Assembly: GCF_014930365.1 (NCBI RefSeq)
Contig: NZ_JABXWI010000013.1
Location: forward strand, 135,546 to 199,545
DNA: 64,000 nucleotides
Direction: 5' to 3'
Source: Streptomyces caniscabiei
GTDB lineage: Bacteria; Actinomycetota; Actinomycetes; Streptomycetales; Streptomycetaceae
The notes beneath the pieces were generated by a model, which saw nothing but the letters and a program-made list of their open reading frames with translations, was not told the origin of the DNA and ran no database searches. Below are positions 8,838 through 17,132 of this stretch, piece by piece. Position 1 is the first letter of the stretch. Each line of letters starts with the position of its first letter. The position numbers were made by a program, and so were the translations under genes.

Positions 8838-9605
8838 ATGCTGCGCGCCCTCGCCGTCGATGACGAGAAACCCTCCCTGGAGGAGCTGCTGTACCTGCTG
8901 AACGCGGATCCACGGGTCGGCAGCGCCGAGGGCGCGAACGACGCCACCGAGGCACTGCGCCGGATCAACCGCGCCCTGGAGTCCGGCCCCGACGGGCCCG
9001 AGGCGATCGACGTCGTCTTCCTCGACATCCAGATGGCCGGACTCGACGGCCTCGACCTCGCGCGCCTCCTCACCGGCTTCGCCCGGCCCCCGCTGGTCGT
9101 CTTCGTCACCGCGCACGAGGGCTTCGCCGTCCAGGCCTTCGACCTCAAGGCCGTCGACTACGTCCTCAAACCCGTACGCCGGGAACGCCTCGCCGAGGCG
9201 ATCCGCCGGGCCGCCCAGCTCCGCGAGGCGACCACGGCCCCGGCCCCGCCGATCCCCGTCCACGAACCCGACCCCGACCAGATACCCGTCGAACTCGGCG
9301 GGGTGACCCGCTTCGTCGCCGTCGACGACATCACCCACGTCGAGGCCCAGGGCGACTACGCCCGACTGCACACCCCGCAGGGCAGCCACCTCGTCCGCAT
9401 CCCCCTGTCGACCCTGGAGGAGCGCTGGCGCGCCCGCGGGTTCGTCCGCATCCACCGCCGTCATCTCGTCGCCCTGCGGCACGTCGGCGAACTCCGCCTC
9501 GACGCGGGCACGGTCAGCGTCCTCGTCGGCTCGGTGGAACTCCAGGTCAGCCGCCGCCACGCCCGCGAACTGCGCGATCTGCTGATGCGCCGGACCACGG
9601 GCTGA
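8838..9605 (+). CDS. LytTR-type response regulator
   Basis: The 255-residue protein has a receiver domain (AVDDEKPS acidic pocket; phospho-acceptor Asp 63 in FLDIQMAGLDG; YVLKPVRRE with the conserved Lys) followed by a LytTR DNA-binding domain (about 150-250; VEAQGDYARLHT, FVRIHRRHLVAL). The frame is open far upstream, but the ATG at 8838 is the start that gives a normal receiver N-terminus. It is the first gene of a unit with a small membrane protein, a symporter and a LytS-like kinase. LytTR proteins bind direct repeats; the likely target is the symporter operon itself or a remote transporter gene. Confidence 0.92.
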   Translation: MLRALAVDDEKPSLEELLYLLNADPRVGSAEGANDATEALRRINRALESGPDGPEAIDVVFLDIQMAGLDGLDLARLLTGFARPPLVVFVTAHEGFAVQAFDLKAVDYVLKPVRRERLAEAIRRAAQLREATTAPAPPIPVHEPDPDQIPVELGGVTRFVAVDDITHVEAQGDYARLHTPQGSHLVRIPLSTLEERWRARGFVRIHRRHLVALRHVGELRLDAGTVSVLVGSVELQVSRRHARELRDLLMRRTTG

Positions 9606-9614
9606 GGAGCGGCC

Positions 9615-9998
9615 GTGCCGAACGACCCCACCGAACGCTCCACCGAACGCCGTGCCGAACGCCGCGTCGTCGTCACCGGCGTGCCCCGCCGCACCCCGCG
9701 CCCGTCCGGCCACCAGCGCCCCCGCACCGAGATCGACGAACAGACCACCCTCGGCCACACCTACGTCAGCTCCCTCATGCGCAGCCAACTCCGCGCCGCG
9801 CTCGCCGTGTTCACGGTCCTGGTCCTGCTGGTCGGGCCGCTGCCGCTGGTCTTCGCCGCGATGCCGGACGGCGCCGGCCTGGAGTGGGCCCTCCTCGGCT
9901 TCGGCGTCTACCCGCCGCTGGTCCTCCTCGCGTACTGGCACGTGCGCCGCGCCGAGCGCAACGAACAGGACCTCGTCCGCCTCGTCGAGGACCGCTGA
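9615..9998 (+). CDS. Small integral membrane protein linked to the symporter
   Basis: The 127-residue protein begins at a GTG preceded by GAGGAG. It has an Arg-rich N-terminal cytoplasmic part (1-55) and two hydrophobic segments (about 62-82 and 92-108), ending in a charged tail. Small two-helix proteins of this type often precede sodium/acetate-type symporter genes (DUF485-like arrangement). It is 9 bp after the response regulator and 3 bp before the symporter, so it is probably a symporter accessory subunit. The family assignment is not certain. Confidence 0.75.
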   Translation: MPNDPTERSTERRAERRVVVTGVPRRTPRPSGHQRPRTEIDEQTTLGHTYVSSLMRSQLRAALAVFTVLVLLVGPLPLVFAAMPDGAGLEWALLGFGVYPPLVLLAYWHVRRAERNEQDLVRLVEDR

Positions 9999-10001
9999 GG
10001 C

Positions 10002-11747
10002 ATGAACGACAACTACGCCGTCCCCGCGGTCGCCCTCGTCGTCGTGGCGACCGTCTTCGTCGGCGCCTTCGGCCTGCGCATCTCCCGCACCACGTCCGAC
10101 TTCTACGTCGCCTCCCGCACCGTCGGCCCCCGCCTCAACGCGGCCGCCATCAGCGGCGAGTACCTCTCCGCCGCCTCCTTCCTCGGCATCGCCGGCCTCG
10201 TCCTCGTGCAGGGCCCCGACATGCTCTGGTACCCGGTCGGCTACACCGCCGGATACCTCGTCCTCCTGCTCTTCGTCGCCGCCCCGCTGCGCCGCTCCGG
10301 CGCGTACACGCTGCCCGACTTCGCCGAGGCCCGGCTCGCCTCCAAGACCGTACGACGGCTCGCGGGGGCCTTCGTCGTGGGCGTCGGCTGGCTCTACCTG
10401 CTGCCCCAACTCCAGGGCGCCGGACTGACGTTGAGCGTGCTGACCGACGCCCCCGAATGGCTCGGCGGCGTCATCGTCGCCGTCGTCGTCTCCGCCACGG
10501 TCGCCGCCGGCGGCATGCGCAGCATCACCTTCGTCCAGGCCTTCCAGTACTGGCTCAAGCTCACCGCCCTCCTCGTCCCCGCCCTCTTCCTCGTGCTCGC
10601 CTGGCAGGGCGACGGCGCCGCGCGCCACGCTTTCGACGAGCCCGCGACCTTCCGCGAACAGCGCGTCGTCCGCGTCGACGAGACCCTCGACCTGAAACTC
10701 GCCAGCCCCCTCACCGTCACCGCCACCGGCACGATCGACGGCCGCCGCTACGACGACCGGCGCGTGGACCTGCCCACCGGCACCCACCGCATCGACAGGG
10801 GCACCCGCCTGACCTTCACCGAGGGCGACAGCGTCCCCGTCGCCGACCGGGGCACCAACGGCGGCATGTCCACCTCGCTCGCCTCCGGCCGCGAGGAACG
10901 GCCCCTGTACGCCACCTACGGGCTGATCCTCGCCACCTTCCTCGGCACCATGGGCCTGCCGCATGTCGTCGTCCGCTTCTACACCAGCCCGGACGGCGTC
11001 GCCGCCCGCCGCACCACGGTCGTCGTCCTCGGCATGATCGGCGTCTTCTACCTCCTGCCGCCGATCTACGGGGCACTCGGCCGGATCTACGCCCCCGACC
11101 TCACCCTCACCGGCGACGCCGACGCGGCCGTCCTCCTGCTCCCGGACCGGATGATCGGCGGCCTCGGCGGCGACCTGCTCGGCGCGCTGGTCGCGGGCGG
11201 CGCCTTCGCCGCGTTCCTGTCGACCGCCTCCGGACTGACCGTGGCGGTCGCCGGCGTGCTCACCCAGGACGTGCTGCCCACCCGGGGCGTACGGCACTTC
11301 CGGCTCGGCACGGTCCTCGCCATGGCCGTGCCGCTCGCGGCGAGCGTCCTGGTCGGCGGGCTGCCCGTCGCCGACGCCGTCGGCCTCGCCTTCGCGGTCT
11401 CGGCCTCCTCGTTCTGCCCGCTGCTCGTCCTCGGCATCTGGTGGCGGCGCCTCACCCCGCCGGGCGCGGCCGCGGGCATGCTCGTCGGCGGCGGGGCGGC
11501 CCTCCTCGCGGTCGCCGCGACCATGGCCGGATACCCCGGCACCGGCACCCTGCACGCCCTGCTGGCCTGGCCCGCCCTCTGGTCCGTACCGCTCGGCTTC
11601 CTCACGATGGTGCTGGTGTCCCTGGCCACCCCCGGCAAGGTCCCGCCCGAGACACCGGCGATCCTGGCCCGCTTCCACCTCCCGGAGGAACTCGTCGGCG
11701 GCCGGACCCGCGCGGCGACCAAGGAGATCGAACTGTGGCGGCGGTGA
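10002..11747 (+). CDS. Sodium:solute symporter (SSS family, acetate/monocarboxylate type)
   Basis: The 581-residue protein shows the SSS fold: multiple hydrophobic helices, the SGEYLSAASFLGIAGL sodium-site helix near residues 48-63, GMRSITFVQAFQYW near 168, and LGTMGLPHVVVRFYTSP near 312. Compared with the core family it has an extra hydrophilic segment of about 100 residues (about 206-300), predicted to face outside. It most resembles actinobacterial cation/acetate symporters; the solute could be acetate, pyruvate, lactate or another monocarboxylate. It lies between the LytTR regulator and the LytS-like kinase genes. Confidence 0.88.
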   Translation: MNDNYAVPAVALVVVATVFVGAFGLRISRTTSDFYVASRTVGPRLNAAAISGEYLSAASFLGIAGLVLVQGPDMLWYPVGYTAGYLVLLLFVAAPLRRSGAYTLPDFAEARLASKTVRRLAGAFVVGVGWLYLLPQLQGAGLTLSVLTDAPEWLGGVIVAVVVSATVAAGGMRSITFVQAFQYWLKLTALLVPALFLVLAWQGDGAARHAFDEPATFREQRVVRVDETLDLKLASPLTVTATGTIDGRRYDDRRVDLPTGTHRIDRGTRLTFTEGDSVPVADRGTNGGMSTSLASGREERPLYATYGLILATFLGTMGLPHVVVRFYTSPDGVAARRTTVVVLGMIGVFYLLPPIYGALGRIYAPDLTLTGDADAAVLLLPDRMIGGLGGDLLGALVAGGAFAAFLSTASGLTVAVAGVLTQDVLPTRGVRHFRLGTVLAMAVPLAASVLVGGLPVADAVGLAFAVSASSFCPLLVLGIWWRRLTPPGAAAGMLVGGGAALLAVAATMAGYPGTGTLHALLAWPALWSVPLGFLTMVLVSLATPGKVPPETPAILARFHLPEELVGGRTRAATKEIELWRR

Positions 11748-11837
11748 GGACCGGGCCGACCGGACCGGGGCCGCGTGCGGACCGGCGCAAGGGAACCCAC
11801 GAGCGGTGAGCGGTGTACCACATGCAGGAGGTGAATG

Positions 11838-13070
11838 ATGAGCGGTGAAGTGACCGGCTTCCTGGCCGGGTTCTGCGTGGCCGTGCTCCCGCTGCTCGCG
11901 GCCGGCTTCTGGCTCGGCCGCCGCACGGCGCACCCGCGCAACAGCCTCGGCGGGCTCGGCACCCCCGTCGAGCACGCCACCTTCCAGACCCTGCACACCG
12001 CCACCCTCGCCGCGCCCCCGCTGCGCGCGGGCCTCACCGAGGAGACGGCCCGAAGATCGGCCAAGCGGCTGCGCACCCTGCTCGGCACGGACGCGCTCTG
12101 CCTCACCGACCACGAGTCGGTCCTCGCCTGGGAGGGCGTCGCCGAGCACCACCGCGCAGAGATCATGGGACGCCTGGCGGGCCCGCTGGAGACCGGCCGG
12201 GGCGAGGCCTTCCGGCTGACCTGCGACATCCTCGACTGCCCGGTGCGCTGGGCGGTGGTCGCCCCCCTCACCGTCGACGACCGCGTCCACGGGGCGCTCG
12301 TCGCCTGTGCGCCCCGTGAGTCGGCCGTCCTCGTCCGGGCGGCGGGGGAGGTCGCCCGCTGGGTCTCCGTCCAGCTGGAGCTGGCCGATCTCGACCAGTC
12401 CCGCACCCGCCTGATCGAGGCCGAGATCAAGGCCCTGCGCGCCCAGATCTCCCCGCATTTCATCTTCAACTCGCTCGCGGTGATCGCCTCGTTCGTCCGC
12501 ACCGACCCCGAGCGCGCCCGCGAACTGCTCCTGGAGTTCGCCGACTTCACCCGCTACTCGTTCAGGAGACACGGCGACTTCACCACCCTCGCCGACGAAC
12601 TCCACGCCATCGACCACTACCTGGCGCTGGTCCGGGCCCGCTTCGGCGACCGGCTCTCGGTCACGCTCCAGATAGCCCCCGAGGTCCTGCCGGTCACCCT
12701 GCCCTTCCTCTGCCTCCAGCCCCTTGTGGAGAACGCCGTGAAGCACGGCCTCGAAGGCCGGTCCGCGAGCGCCGCGGGCAAGAGCCACATCAGCATCACC
12801 GCGCAGGACGCCGGCGCCGAGGCCCTCGTCGTCATCGAGGACGACGGCGTCGGCATGGAACCCGAGGTGCTCCGCCGCATCCTCGCCGGCGAGACCAGCC
12901 CCTCGGGCGGCATCGGCCTCAGCAATGTCGACGAGCGGCTCCGTCAGGTGTACGGCGACGACCACGGCCTGGTCATCGAGACCGCGGTGGGCGCGGGCAT
13001 GAAGATCACCGCCCGGCTGCCGAAATACCAGCCGGGCGTACACCCGGACGGGGGAATACCCCGGACCTGA
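11838..13070 (+). CDS. LytS-like sensor histidine kinase
   Basis: The 410-residue protein has one N-terminal membrane segment (about 5-25), a GAF-like region (about 45-190), the His_kinase domain with ALRAQISPHFIFNSL (phospho-accepting His near 206) and a C-terminal ATPase domain with the N box LQPLVENAVKHGL and DDGVGM/GGIGLSNV glycine boxes. Two adjacent ATG codons exist; 11838 is chosen because AGGAGGTG at 11826-11833 then has normal spacing, whereas 11835 is too close. It is the natural partner of the LytTR regulator at 8838. With only one membrane segment, sensing may be cytoplasmic or through the symporter. Confidence 0.9.
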   Translation: MSGEVTGFLAGFCVAVLPLLAAGFWLGRRTAHPRNSLGGLGTPVEHATFQTLHTATLAAPPLRAGLTEETARRSAKRLRTLLGTDALCLTDHESVLAWEGVAEHHRAEIMGRLAGPLETGRGEAFRLTCDILDCPVRWAVVAPLTVDDRVHGALVACAPRESAVLVRAAGEVARWVSVQLELADLDQSRTRLIEAEIKALRAQISPHFIFNSLAVIASFVRTDPERARELLLEFADFTRYSFRRHGDFTTLADELHAIDHYLALVRARFGDRLSVTLQIAPEVLPVTLPFLCLQPLVENAVKHGLEGRSASAAGKSHISITAQDAGAEALVVIEDDGVGMEPEVLRRILAGETSPSGGIGLSNVDERLRQVYGDDHGLVIETAVGAGMKITARLPKYQPGVHPDGGIPRT

Positions 13071-13073
13071 GGG

Positions 13074-13100
13074 TCACCCTCGGTGAGCCGCTGAGGGTGA
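13074..13100. terminator. Hairpin after the LytS-like kinase gene
   Basis: TCACCCTC (13074-13081) pairs exactly with GAGGGTGA (13093-13100) across an 11-nt loop, directly after the kinase stop codon and before a convergent gene. Confidence 0.5.
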
Positions 13101-13113
13101 GCCCTCGGTGGTC

Positions 13114-13269
13114 TCAGGTGCGCGACGCCACCATGCCCAGCGTCAGCAGGCCCAGAACGACCCAGCCGAACCACAGCCAGCCGTTGCTGCCGAGGGCCAC
13201 CGAATAGGCAGTCACCATGACCAGCCCACCGACGGTGAGCACCCCCATGGCCTTCGTCGAACCGGGCAT
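13114..13269 (-). CDS. Small two-helix membrane protein (51 aa)
   Basis: The ATG at 13269 follows a GGAAGG ribosome-binding site. The 51-residue product contains two hydrophobic segments (about 8-27 and 31-48) and almost no charged residues except at the ends. It lies 22 bp downstream of the Ser/Thr kinase gene on the same strand and may be the last gene of that operon. No family is recognised. Confidence 0.65.
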   Translation of the reverse strand: MPGSTKAMGVLTVGGLVMVTAYSVALGSNGWLWFGWVVLGLLTLGMVASRT

Positions 13270-13291
13270 CGCAACACCCTTCCTCAGGTCC

Positions 13292-15340
13292 TCAGGCTTC
13301 TTCTCCCTCCATGGTGCCCCCACTGGCGGAAATGACAGTGCAGACGACGAAATGTGCCCCCTTTTTCCAGCCGTCCTCGCTGACCCAGAAATTGGAGCCG
13401 GTCCGGTCGGGCTCATAGCCGTACTGCTGCGGCGGCAGGTTCGTCTCGCAGGCGGCGCGCGCCCGCTTCTGTGCTTTCCCGAAGGTGGTGTCGGAGCTCA
13501 TCTCATGGAACCCGAGCACCTTCTCGTCATGGCGGTCCTGACAGGAGACCAGCCGGACCTTGTTGCTGGAGATCCGGTCGAGGCAGTCCTGCTTCTGCAG
13601 GGTGGCGGCTTCGTCGATCACCGTCTCACCCACCGCCCGGTACTCCCCGATCGGCCCGTACACCGGCCTGCGCTCACCCAGCAGCAGACAGGCGACCCGG
13701 TGTCCGGCGGCGTCGAACCCGTCGTCGGTCGGCAGCACGGCATGGGCGCGGACGTCCACGAGCTTCTCCCGGGCCTCCAGGGTGAGCTGCTCGCACTGGG
13801 CGGCTCCGCCCGCGCGGGCGTCCTCGGCGGACGACACCTCGTAGGAGGCCATCACCTGCCCGTCCATCGAGGGTCCCGCACACCCGGGCACGATCCGCAG
13901 CCGGGCGTCGTCCGTGAACGGAGTGCCGGTCCAGGTGGCGTCGACGCAGTCGCCGTCCTTCAGAGGCTCGGTCAGGCCCACGGTGCCGCCGTACGGCAGG
14001 GCCGTGCTGCCGGCGCCGCCGCCGAGGCCGTCCGTCAGCTCCTTCATGGTGCCCACGGCGTACCAGGTTCCGCCGACGACCAGGGCGAGACCGAGAGTGG
14101 TGGCCATGCCCGCGAGAAGGGCCCGGCTGCGATGCCGGCGGCGATGTCCGCCGGTGCCGACCGCCGAGCCGCCCCCGGTGGACCGTGGGGGAGGGGGGAA
14201 GCCGTCTCCACCGGCGCCGGCCGCCCGGGGCTCCGCGGGCGACCAGCCGTCCGCACGCCCCCGCGCCTCCCCTCCTCCCGGCCCGCCGTGACCACTGAGT
14301 CCAGCGTGACCACTGAGTCCAGCGTGACCACCGTGTCCGCCCGACGGTACGTACCACGGTGTCTCGTGCGCGACGGGCGGGATGAGGGGGTGTTCCGGCT
14401 CCGCCGTGTGCGTGGGCTCGCTCGCCCACTGCGGTTGCGAGCCGAGGTCGGGCGCGGTGCGCGGGTGGGCCTGGGGCATGACGATCGCGGAGAGCGCCGC
14501 CTCGGTCTCGGCGGCGCTGATCCGGCGCACGGGATCCTTGGTGAGCATGGCGGCCAGCACCGGCTCCAGGGCGCCGGCCCGCAGCATGGGCCGGGGTTCC
14601 TCCAGGACCACGGCGGTGAGCGCCGCGATCTCCGCGTCACGGTCGAAGGGCCCGTACCCCTCGACGGCGTGGTAGAGCGTGCAGCCCAGCGAGAACAGGT
14701 CGGACGCGGCGGTCGGCGGCCGGCCCTGCGCCCGCTCGGGTGCCAGGTACCCGGCGGTGCCGACCAGGCAATGGGTCCGGGTGTACCGGGTCTCCTGGGT
14801 GTCGGGCTGGACGGAGATGCCGTAGTCGGTGAGGAGGACACGGGCGTACGGCGATCCGGTGCGGTCCGGGGCGAGCAGGATGTTGGCCGGCTTGACGTCC
14901 CGGTGCATGATGCCGCGTTCGTGTCCGGCGGTCAGCGCGTCCAGCACCGCGAGCCCGATCCGGGCGCATTCGGCGGGTGCGAGGGCGCCTCGCCGGTCCA
15001 CCAGCGCCTTCAGGTCGAGGGCGCCCGGCACGTACTCCATGACGATCCACGGCAGCGCGTCGTGCTCCAGGACGTCGTGCACGGTGACCACGTTCGGGTG
15101 GGCGCGCAGTCCGGCGGCGTGCCGGGCCTCCGCGCGGGCGCGGGCCACGCGGGCGGCGCGGTCCTGCTCCGCCTCGCCCGGATGCCGGAACACGATCTCC
15201 TTGAGTGCCACCTCGCAGTCCAGCTGACGGTCGTGCGCCAGCCAGACATGGCCCATGCCGCCGCTGCCCAGCTGGTTCAGCAGGAGGTAGCGGTCGGCGA
15301 TGACCCGGCCGACCCCCGAATGCGGTGCTCCTGACTGCAT
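13292..15340 (-). CDS. Membrane-bound Ser/Thr protein kinase (PknB-like) with extracytoplasmic domain
   Basis: The 682-residue protein has an N-terminal Hanks-type kinase domain (about 15-270): glycine loop LGSGGMGHVW, the VALKE lysine, catalytic loop HRDVKPANIL, and LTDYGIS where DYG stands in for the usual DFG. A Pro/Gly/His-rich linker follows, then one membrane segment (about 405-430) and a C-terminal outer domain of about 240 residues with several Cys residues. That outer domain resembles the septum-formation-type domain often found in actinobacteria, not PASTA repeats. It is 16 bp downstream of a lipoprotein gene that does carry a PASTA-like domain, so the pair may work together. Confidence 0.9.
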   Translation of the reverse strand: MQSGAPHSGVGRVIADRYLLLNQLGSGGMGHVWLAHDRQLDCEVALKEIVFRHPGEAEQDRAARVARARAEARHAAGLRAHPNVVTVHDVLEHDALPWIVMEYVPGALDLKALVDRRGALAPAECARIGLAVLDALTAGHERGIMHRDVKPANILLAPDRTGSPYARVLLTDYGISVQPDTQETRYTRTHCLVGTAGYLAPERAQGRPPTAASDLFSLGCTLYHAVEGYGPFDRDAEIAALTAVVLEEPRPMLRAGALEPVLAAMLTKDPVRRISAAETEAALSAIVMPQAHPRTAPDLGSQPQWASEPTHTAEPEHPLIPPVAHETPWYVPSGGHGGHAGLSGHAGLSGHGGPGGGEARGRADGWSPAEPRAAGAGGDGFPPPPRSTGGGSAVGTGGHRRRHRSRALLAGMATTLGLALVVGGTWYAVGTMKELTDGLGGGAGSTALPYGGTVGLTEPLKDGDCVDATWTGTPFTDDARLRIVPGCAGPSMDGQVMASYEVSSAEDARAGGAAQCEQLTLEAREKLVDVRAHAVLPTDDGFDAAGHRVACLLLGERRPVYGPIGEYRAVGETVIDEAATLQKQDCLDRISSNKVRLVSCQDRHDEKVLGFHEMSSDTTFGKAQKRARAACETNLPPQQYGYEPDRTGSNFWVSEDGWKKGAHFVVCTVISASGGTMEGEEA

Positions 15341-15356
15341 CGGTCACTCCCAGGGT

Positions 15357-16964
15357 TCAGATCCACATGAGCTGGGCCGGTTCCTCGACGGGGTCGCGCG
15401 GAGTCCCCTCATCACTCGGATCCCCGGTACCTCCCGGGTCGTCGGAGGGCGGATCACCGGTCGGATCGGGATCGGGGGTGGTCGGCGGCACGGTCGACCT
15501 GGTGGGGCTGGGCGGCGTCGAGGGAACGGAGGAGGTGGGAGCGGACGTGGGGGTGGGGTCCGGCGAGGGGCGCTCGGAGGACCGGGAGGGCGAGGGAGTG
15601 AGGGACGTCCCTCCCGTGGGCGGCGGAGCGGTGGACTCCGTGGGCGACGGCACGCCGTCCGTCGGGGAGGAGCCACCGTCCGAGGGCGTGGTACCCGGGT
15701 CCGTCGGCACGGAACTGCTCTCGGACGGCGCCCCACCGGACGAGGATCCACTCGAGTCCGACCCGCCCGAGTCCGACCCGCCCGAGTCCGACCCGCCCGA
15801 GTCCGACCCGCCTGACGAGGGCCCGTCCGAGCCCGACCCGCCTGACGGCGACCCGCCCGAGTCCGACCCGTCCGTCGACGACCCGCCCGGGTCCGTGGGC
15901 TCCGTAGGCCCTGGATCCGTCCCCGTGGAGCCGCCGGCCGGCCCCGTCCCGCCGTCCGAGCCCGACCCGGACCCAGCGGTGTCGGTGCCGTCCGTACCGT
16001 CGGTGCCGCTGTCGGAAGCCTTGCCCGGCCACTCCACGTCCAGGGCCACCGCGGCGCCGAACTCCAGCTCGGTGCCCGGCCCGGGGCTCGACCCGGTCAC
16101 CGGCGCGTCACCCGGCGGCATCTCGTCCCCGGCGACCGTCACCGCCAGGCCCTGCTCCGCCATGGCCGCGCTCGCCTCACCGAAGGTCATCCCCCGTACC
16201 TTCGGCACGGCTTGCCGCGCACGCGTGTCGAACGTCGTGTCGGACTCGCCCGTGGTGCCGACGTCCCGGCTGATGCCCCGGTCCGGGTCCTCGACGTCGA
16301 CGAGCTTGATCTCCTTCAACTGCTCGGGCGCGGGCTTGACGACGACCACCGCGGCCTCGTCGTAGCTCTCCCACTCCTTGTTGCCGTCGCTGAACGTCAC
16401 CTCGATGCGGTCCGGGTCCGCGGTGAACGAGCGCAGCGGATTTCCGCAGCTGCACTTCACGGCGGGCAGCCCCTGGTCGTCCACCAATACCGCGATACCG
16501 GCTTCCAGCAGCGCGTCGAAGGGGACGCCACGGCCCTTCTTGTAGTCGTGGTTCTTCACGAGAGTGTCGTGGCGCAGCAGAACAGGTGTGAGGTCGCCGA
16601 GATAATCCGGGATGCGGTCGACATCGACGCCGACGATCCGGGCCCATTCCTGAGCCTTTCTCTTGTTCTCGGGTGCCGTGAGGAAATCCTCCAGCTTGCC
16701 CACGTCGCAGATCTTCGGTTTCCGTGTGCCCCCGTACAGGCCGGGGGTGCTGCCCTGCTGGAGGCCGCTGTGCGGTCGCGGGGACCGCAGGTCGGGCTGG
16801 TCCCGGCCGAGCCGCTCGCCCTCGTCGAAGAAGGGGGCGAGGGACGGTACCCCCGCGGCCACCGCCGTCACCGCGAGCAGTGACGGGGTCGACTCGCCAC
16901 AACCGGTGAGGACCAGTAGACCCACCAATAGAAAACATGTTCGCAAGCGCGCGCGAATTGTCAT
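15357..16964 (-). CDS. Lipoprotein with DUF6777-like and PASTA-like domains and a low-complexity tail
   Basis: The 535-residue product starts at an ATG after GGGGGGAG. A signal peptide ends in the lipobox LTGC. The central domain (about 75-240, with KICDVGKLEDFL, DTLVKNHDYKKGRG and VKCSCGNPLRSF) is a conserved Streptomyces domain that I recall as DUF6777. A PASTA-like unit follows (about 255-311, VPKVRGMTFGEASAAMAEQG). The last 220 residues are Ser/Gly/Asp then Ser/Pro/Thr repeats that could span the cell wall. It is cotranscribed with the downstream Ser/Thr kinase gene. A role as an outer sensor or ligand-binding partner of the kinase is inference. Confidence 0.82.
   Translation of the reverse strand: MTIRARLRTCFLLVGLLVLTGCGESTPSLLAVTAVAAGVPSLAPFFDEGERLGRDQPDLRSPRPHSGLQQGSTPGLYGGTRKPKICDVGKLEDFLTAPENKRKAQEWARIVGVDVDRIPDYLGDLTPVLLRHDTLVKNHDYKKGRGVPFDALLEAGIAVLVDDQGLPAVKCSCGNPLRSFTADPDRIEVTFSDGNKEWESYDEAAVVVVKPAPEQLKEIKLVDVEDPDRGISRDVGTTGESDTTFDTRARQAVPKVRGMTFGEASAAMAEQGLAVTVAGDEMPPGDAPVTGSSPGPGTELEFGAAVALDVEWPGKASDSGTDGTDGTDTAGSGSGSDGGTGPAGGSTGTDPGPTEPTDPGGSSTDGSDSGGSPSGGSGSDGPSSGGSDSGGSDSGGSDSGGSDSSGSSSGGAPSESSSVPTDPGTTPSDGGSSPTDGVPSPTESTAPPPTGGTSLTPSPSRSSERPSPDPTPTSAPTSSVPSTPPSPTRSTVPPTTPDPDPTGDPPSDDPGGTGDPSDEGTPRDPVEEPAQLMWI
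15754..15813. repeat. Four tandem 15-bp repeats inside the lipoprotein gene
   Basis: GAGTCCGACCCGCCC is repeated four times head to tail, the last copy with one change. On the coding strand it encodes GGSDS units in the flexible tail. The near-identity of copies suggests recent slippage and likely length variation between strains. Confidence 0.85.
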
Positions 16965-17026
16965 GACCGCTCCCCCCGGCGGTTTTCCCCCGTCACCCCG
17001 CGACGCGTATGCGGGGCTCACGCATC

Positions 17027-17057
17027 ATGCTACTGAAGGGCAAAGCCTTTCCGTCAA
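17027..17057 (-). promoter_or_regulatory. Candidate promoter of the lipoprotein-kinase operon
   Basis: On the minus strand, TTGACG (17052-17057) and TAGCAT (17027-17032) are separated by 19 bp. They lie about 65 bp upstream of the lipoprotein ATG. Hexamers match the vegetative consensus well but the spacer is slightly long. Confidence 0.45.
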
Positions 17058-17075
17058 GAGAAAAGAAAAGGGGCA

Positions 17076-17108
17076 CTGTCCTGTGGCCAAAGAAAAGAAT
17101 GAGGACAG
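17076..17108 (-). terminator. Possible terminator of ctaG with a U-rich tail
   Basis: CTGTCC (17076-17081) and GGACAG (17103-17108) can pair across a 21-nt loop. In the ctaG transcript this stem is followed by a T/C-rich stretch (TTTTCTTTTCTC). A pyrimidine-rich tail is unusual in this GC-rich background. The stem is short and the loop long, so the call is weak. Confidence 0.3.
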
Positions 17109-17132
17109 AAGGGGAAGGAAAAGAAATGAGGC

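Noticed and set aside
8823..13043. A 1406-codon open frame on the minus strand
   Set aside because: It is antisense to the LytTR, symporter and kinase genes. Its Gly/Glu/Asp/Val/Ala-rich composition is the mirror of GC-rich third positions, and it has no recognisable domain.
15754..15813. 15-bp repeats considered as an iteron or origin element
   Set aside because: They lie in frame inside a lipoprotein gene and encode a simple GGSDS linker.
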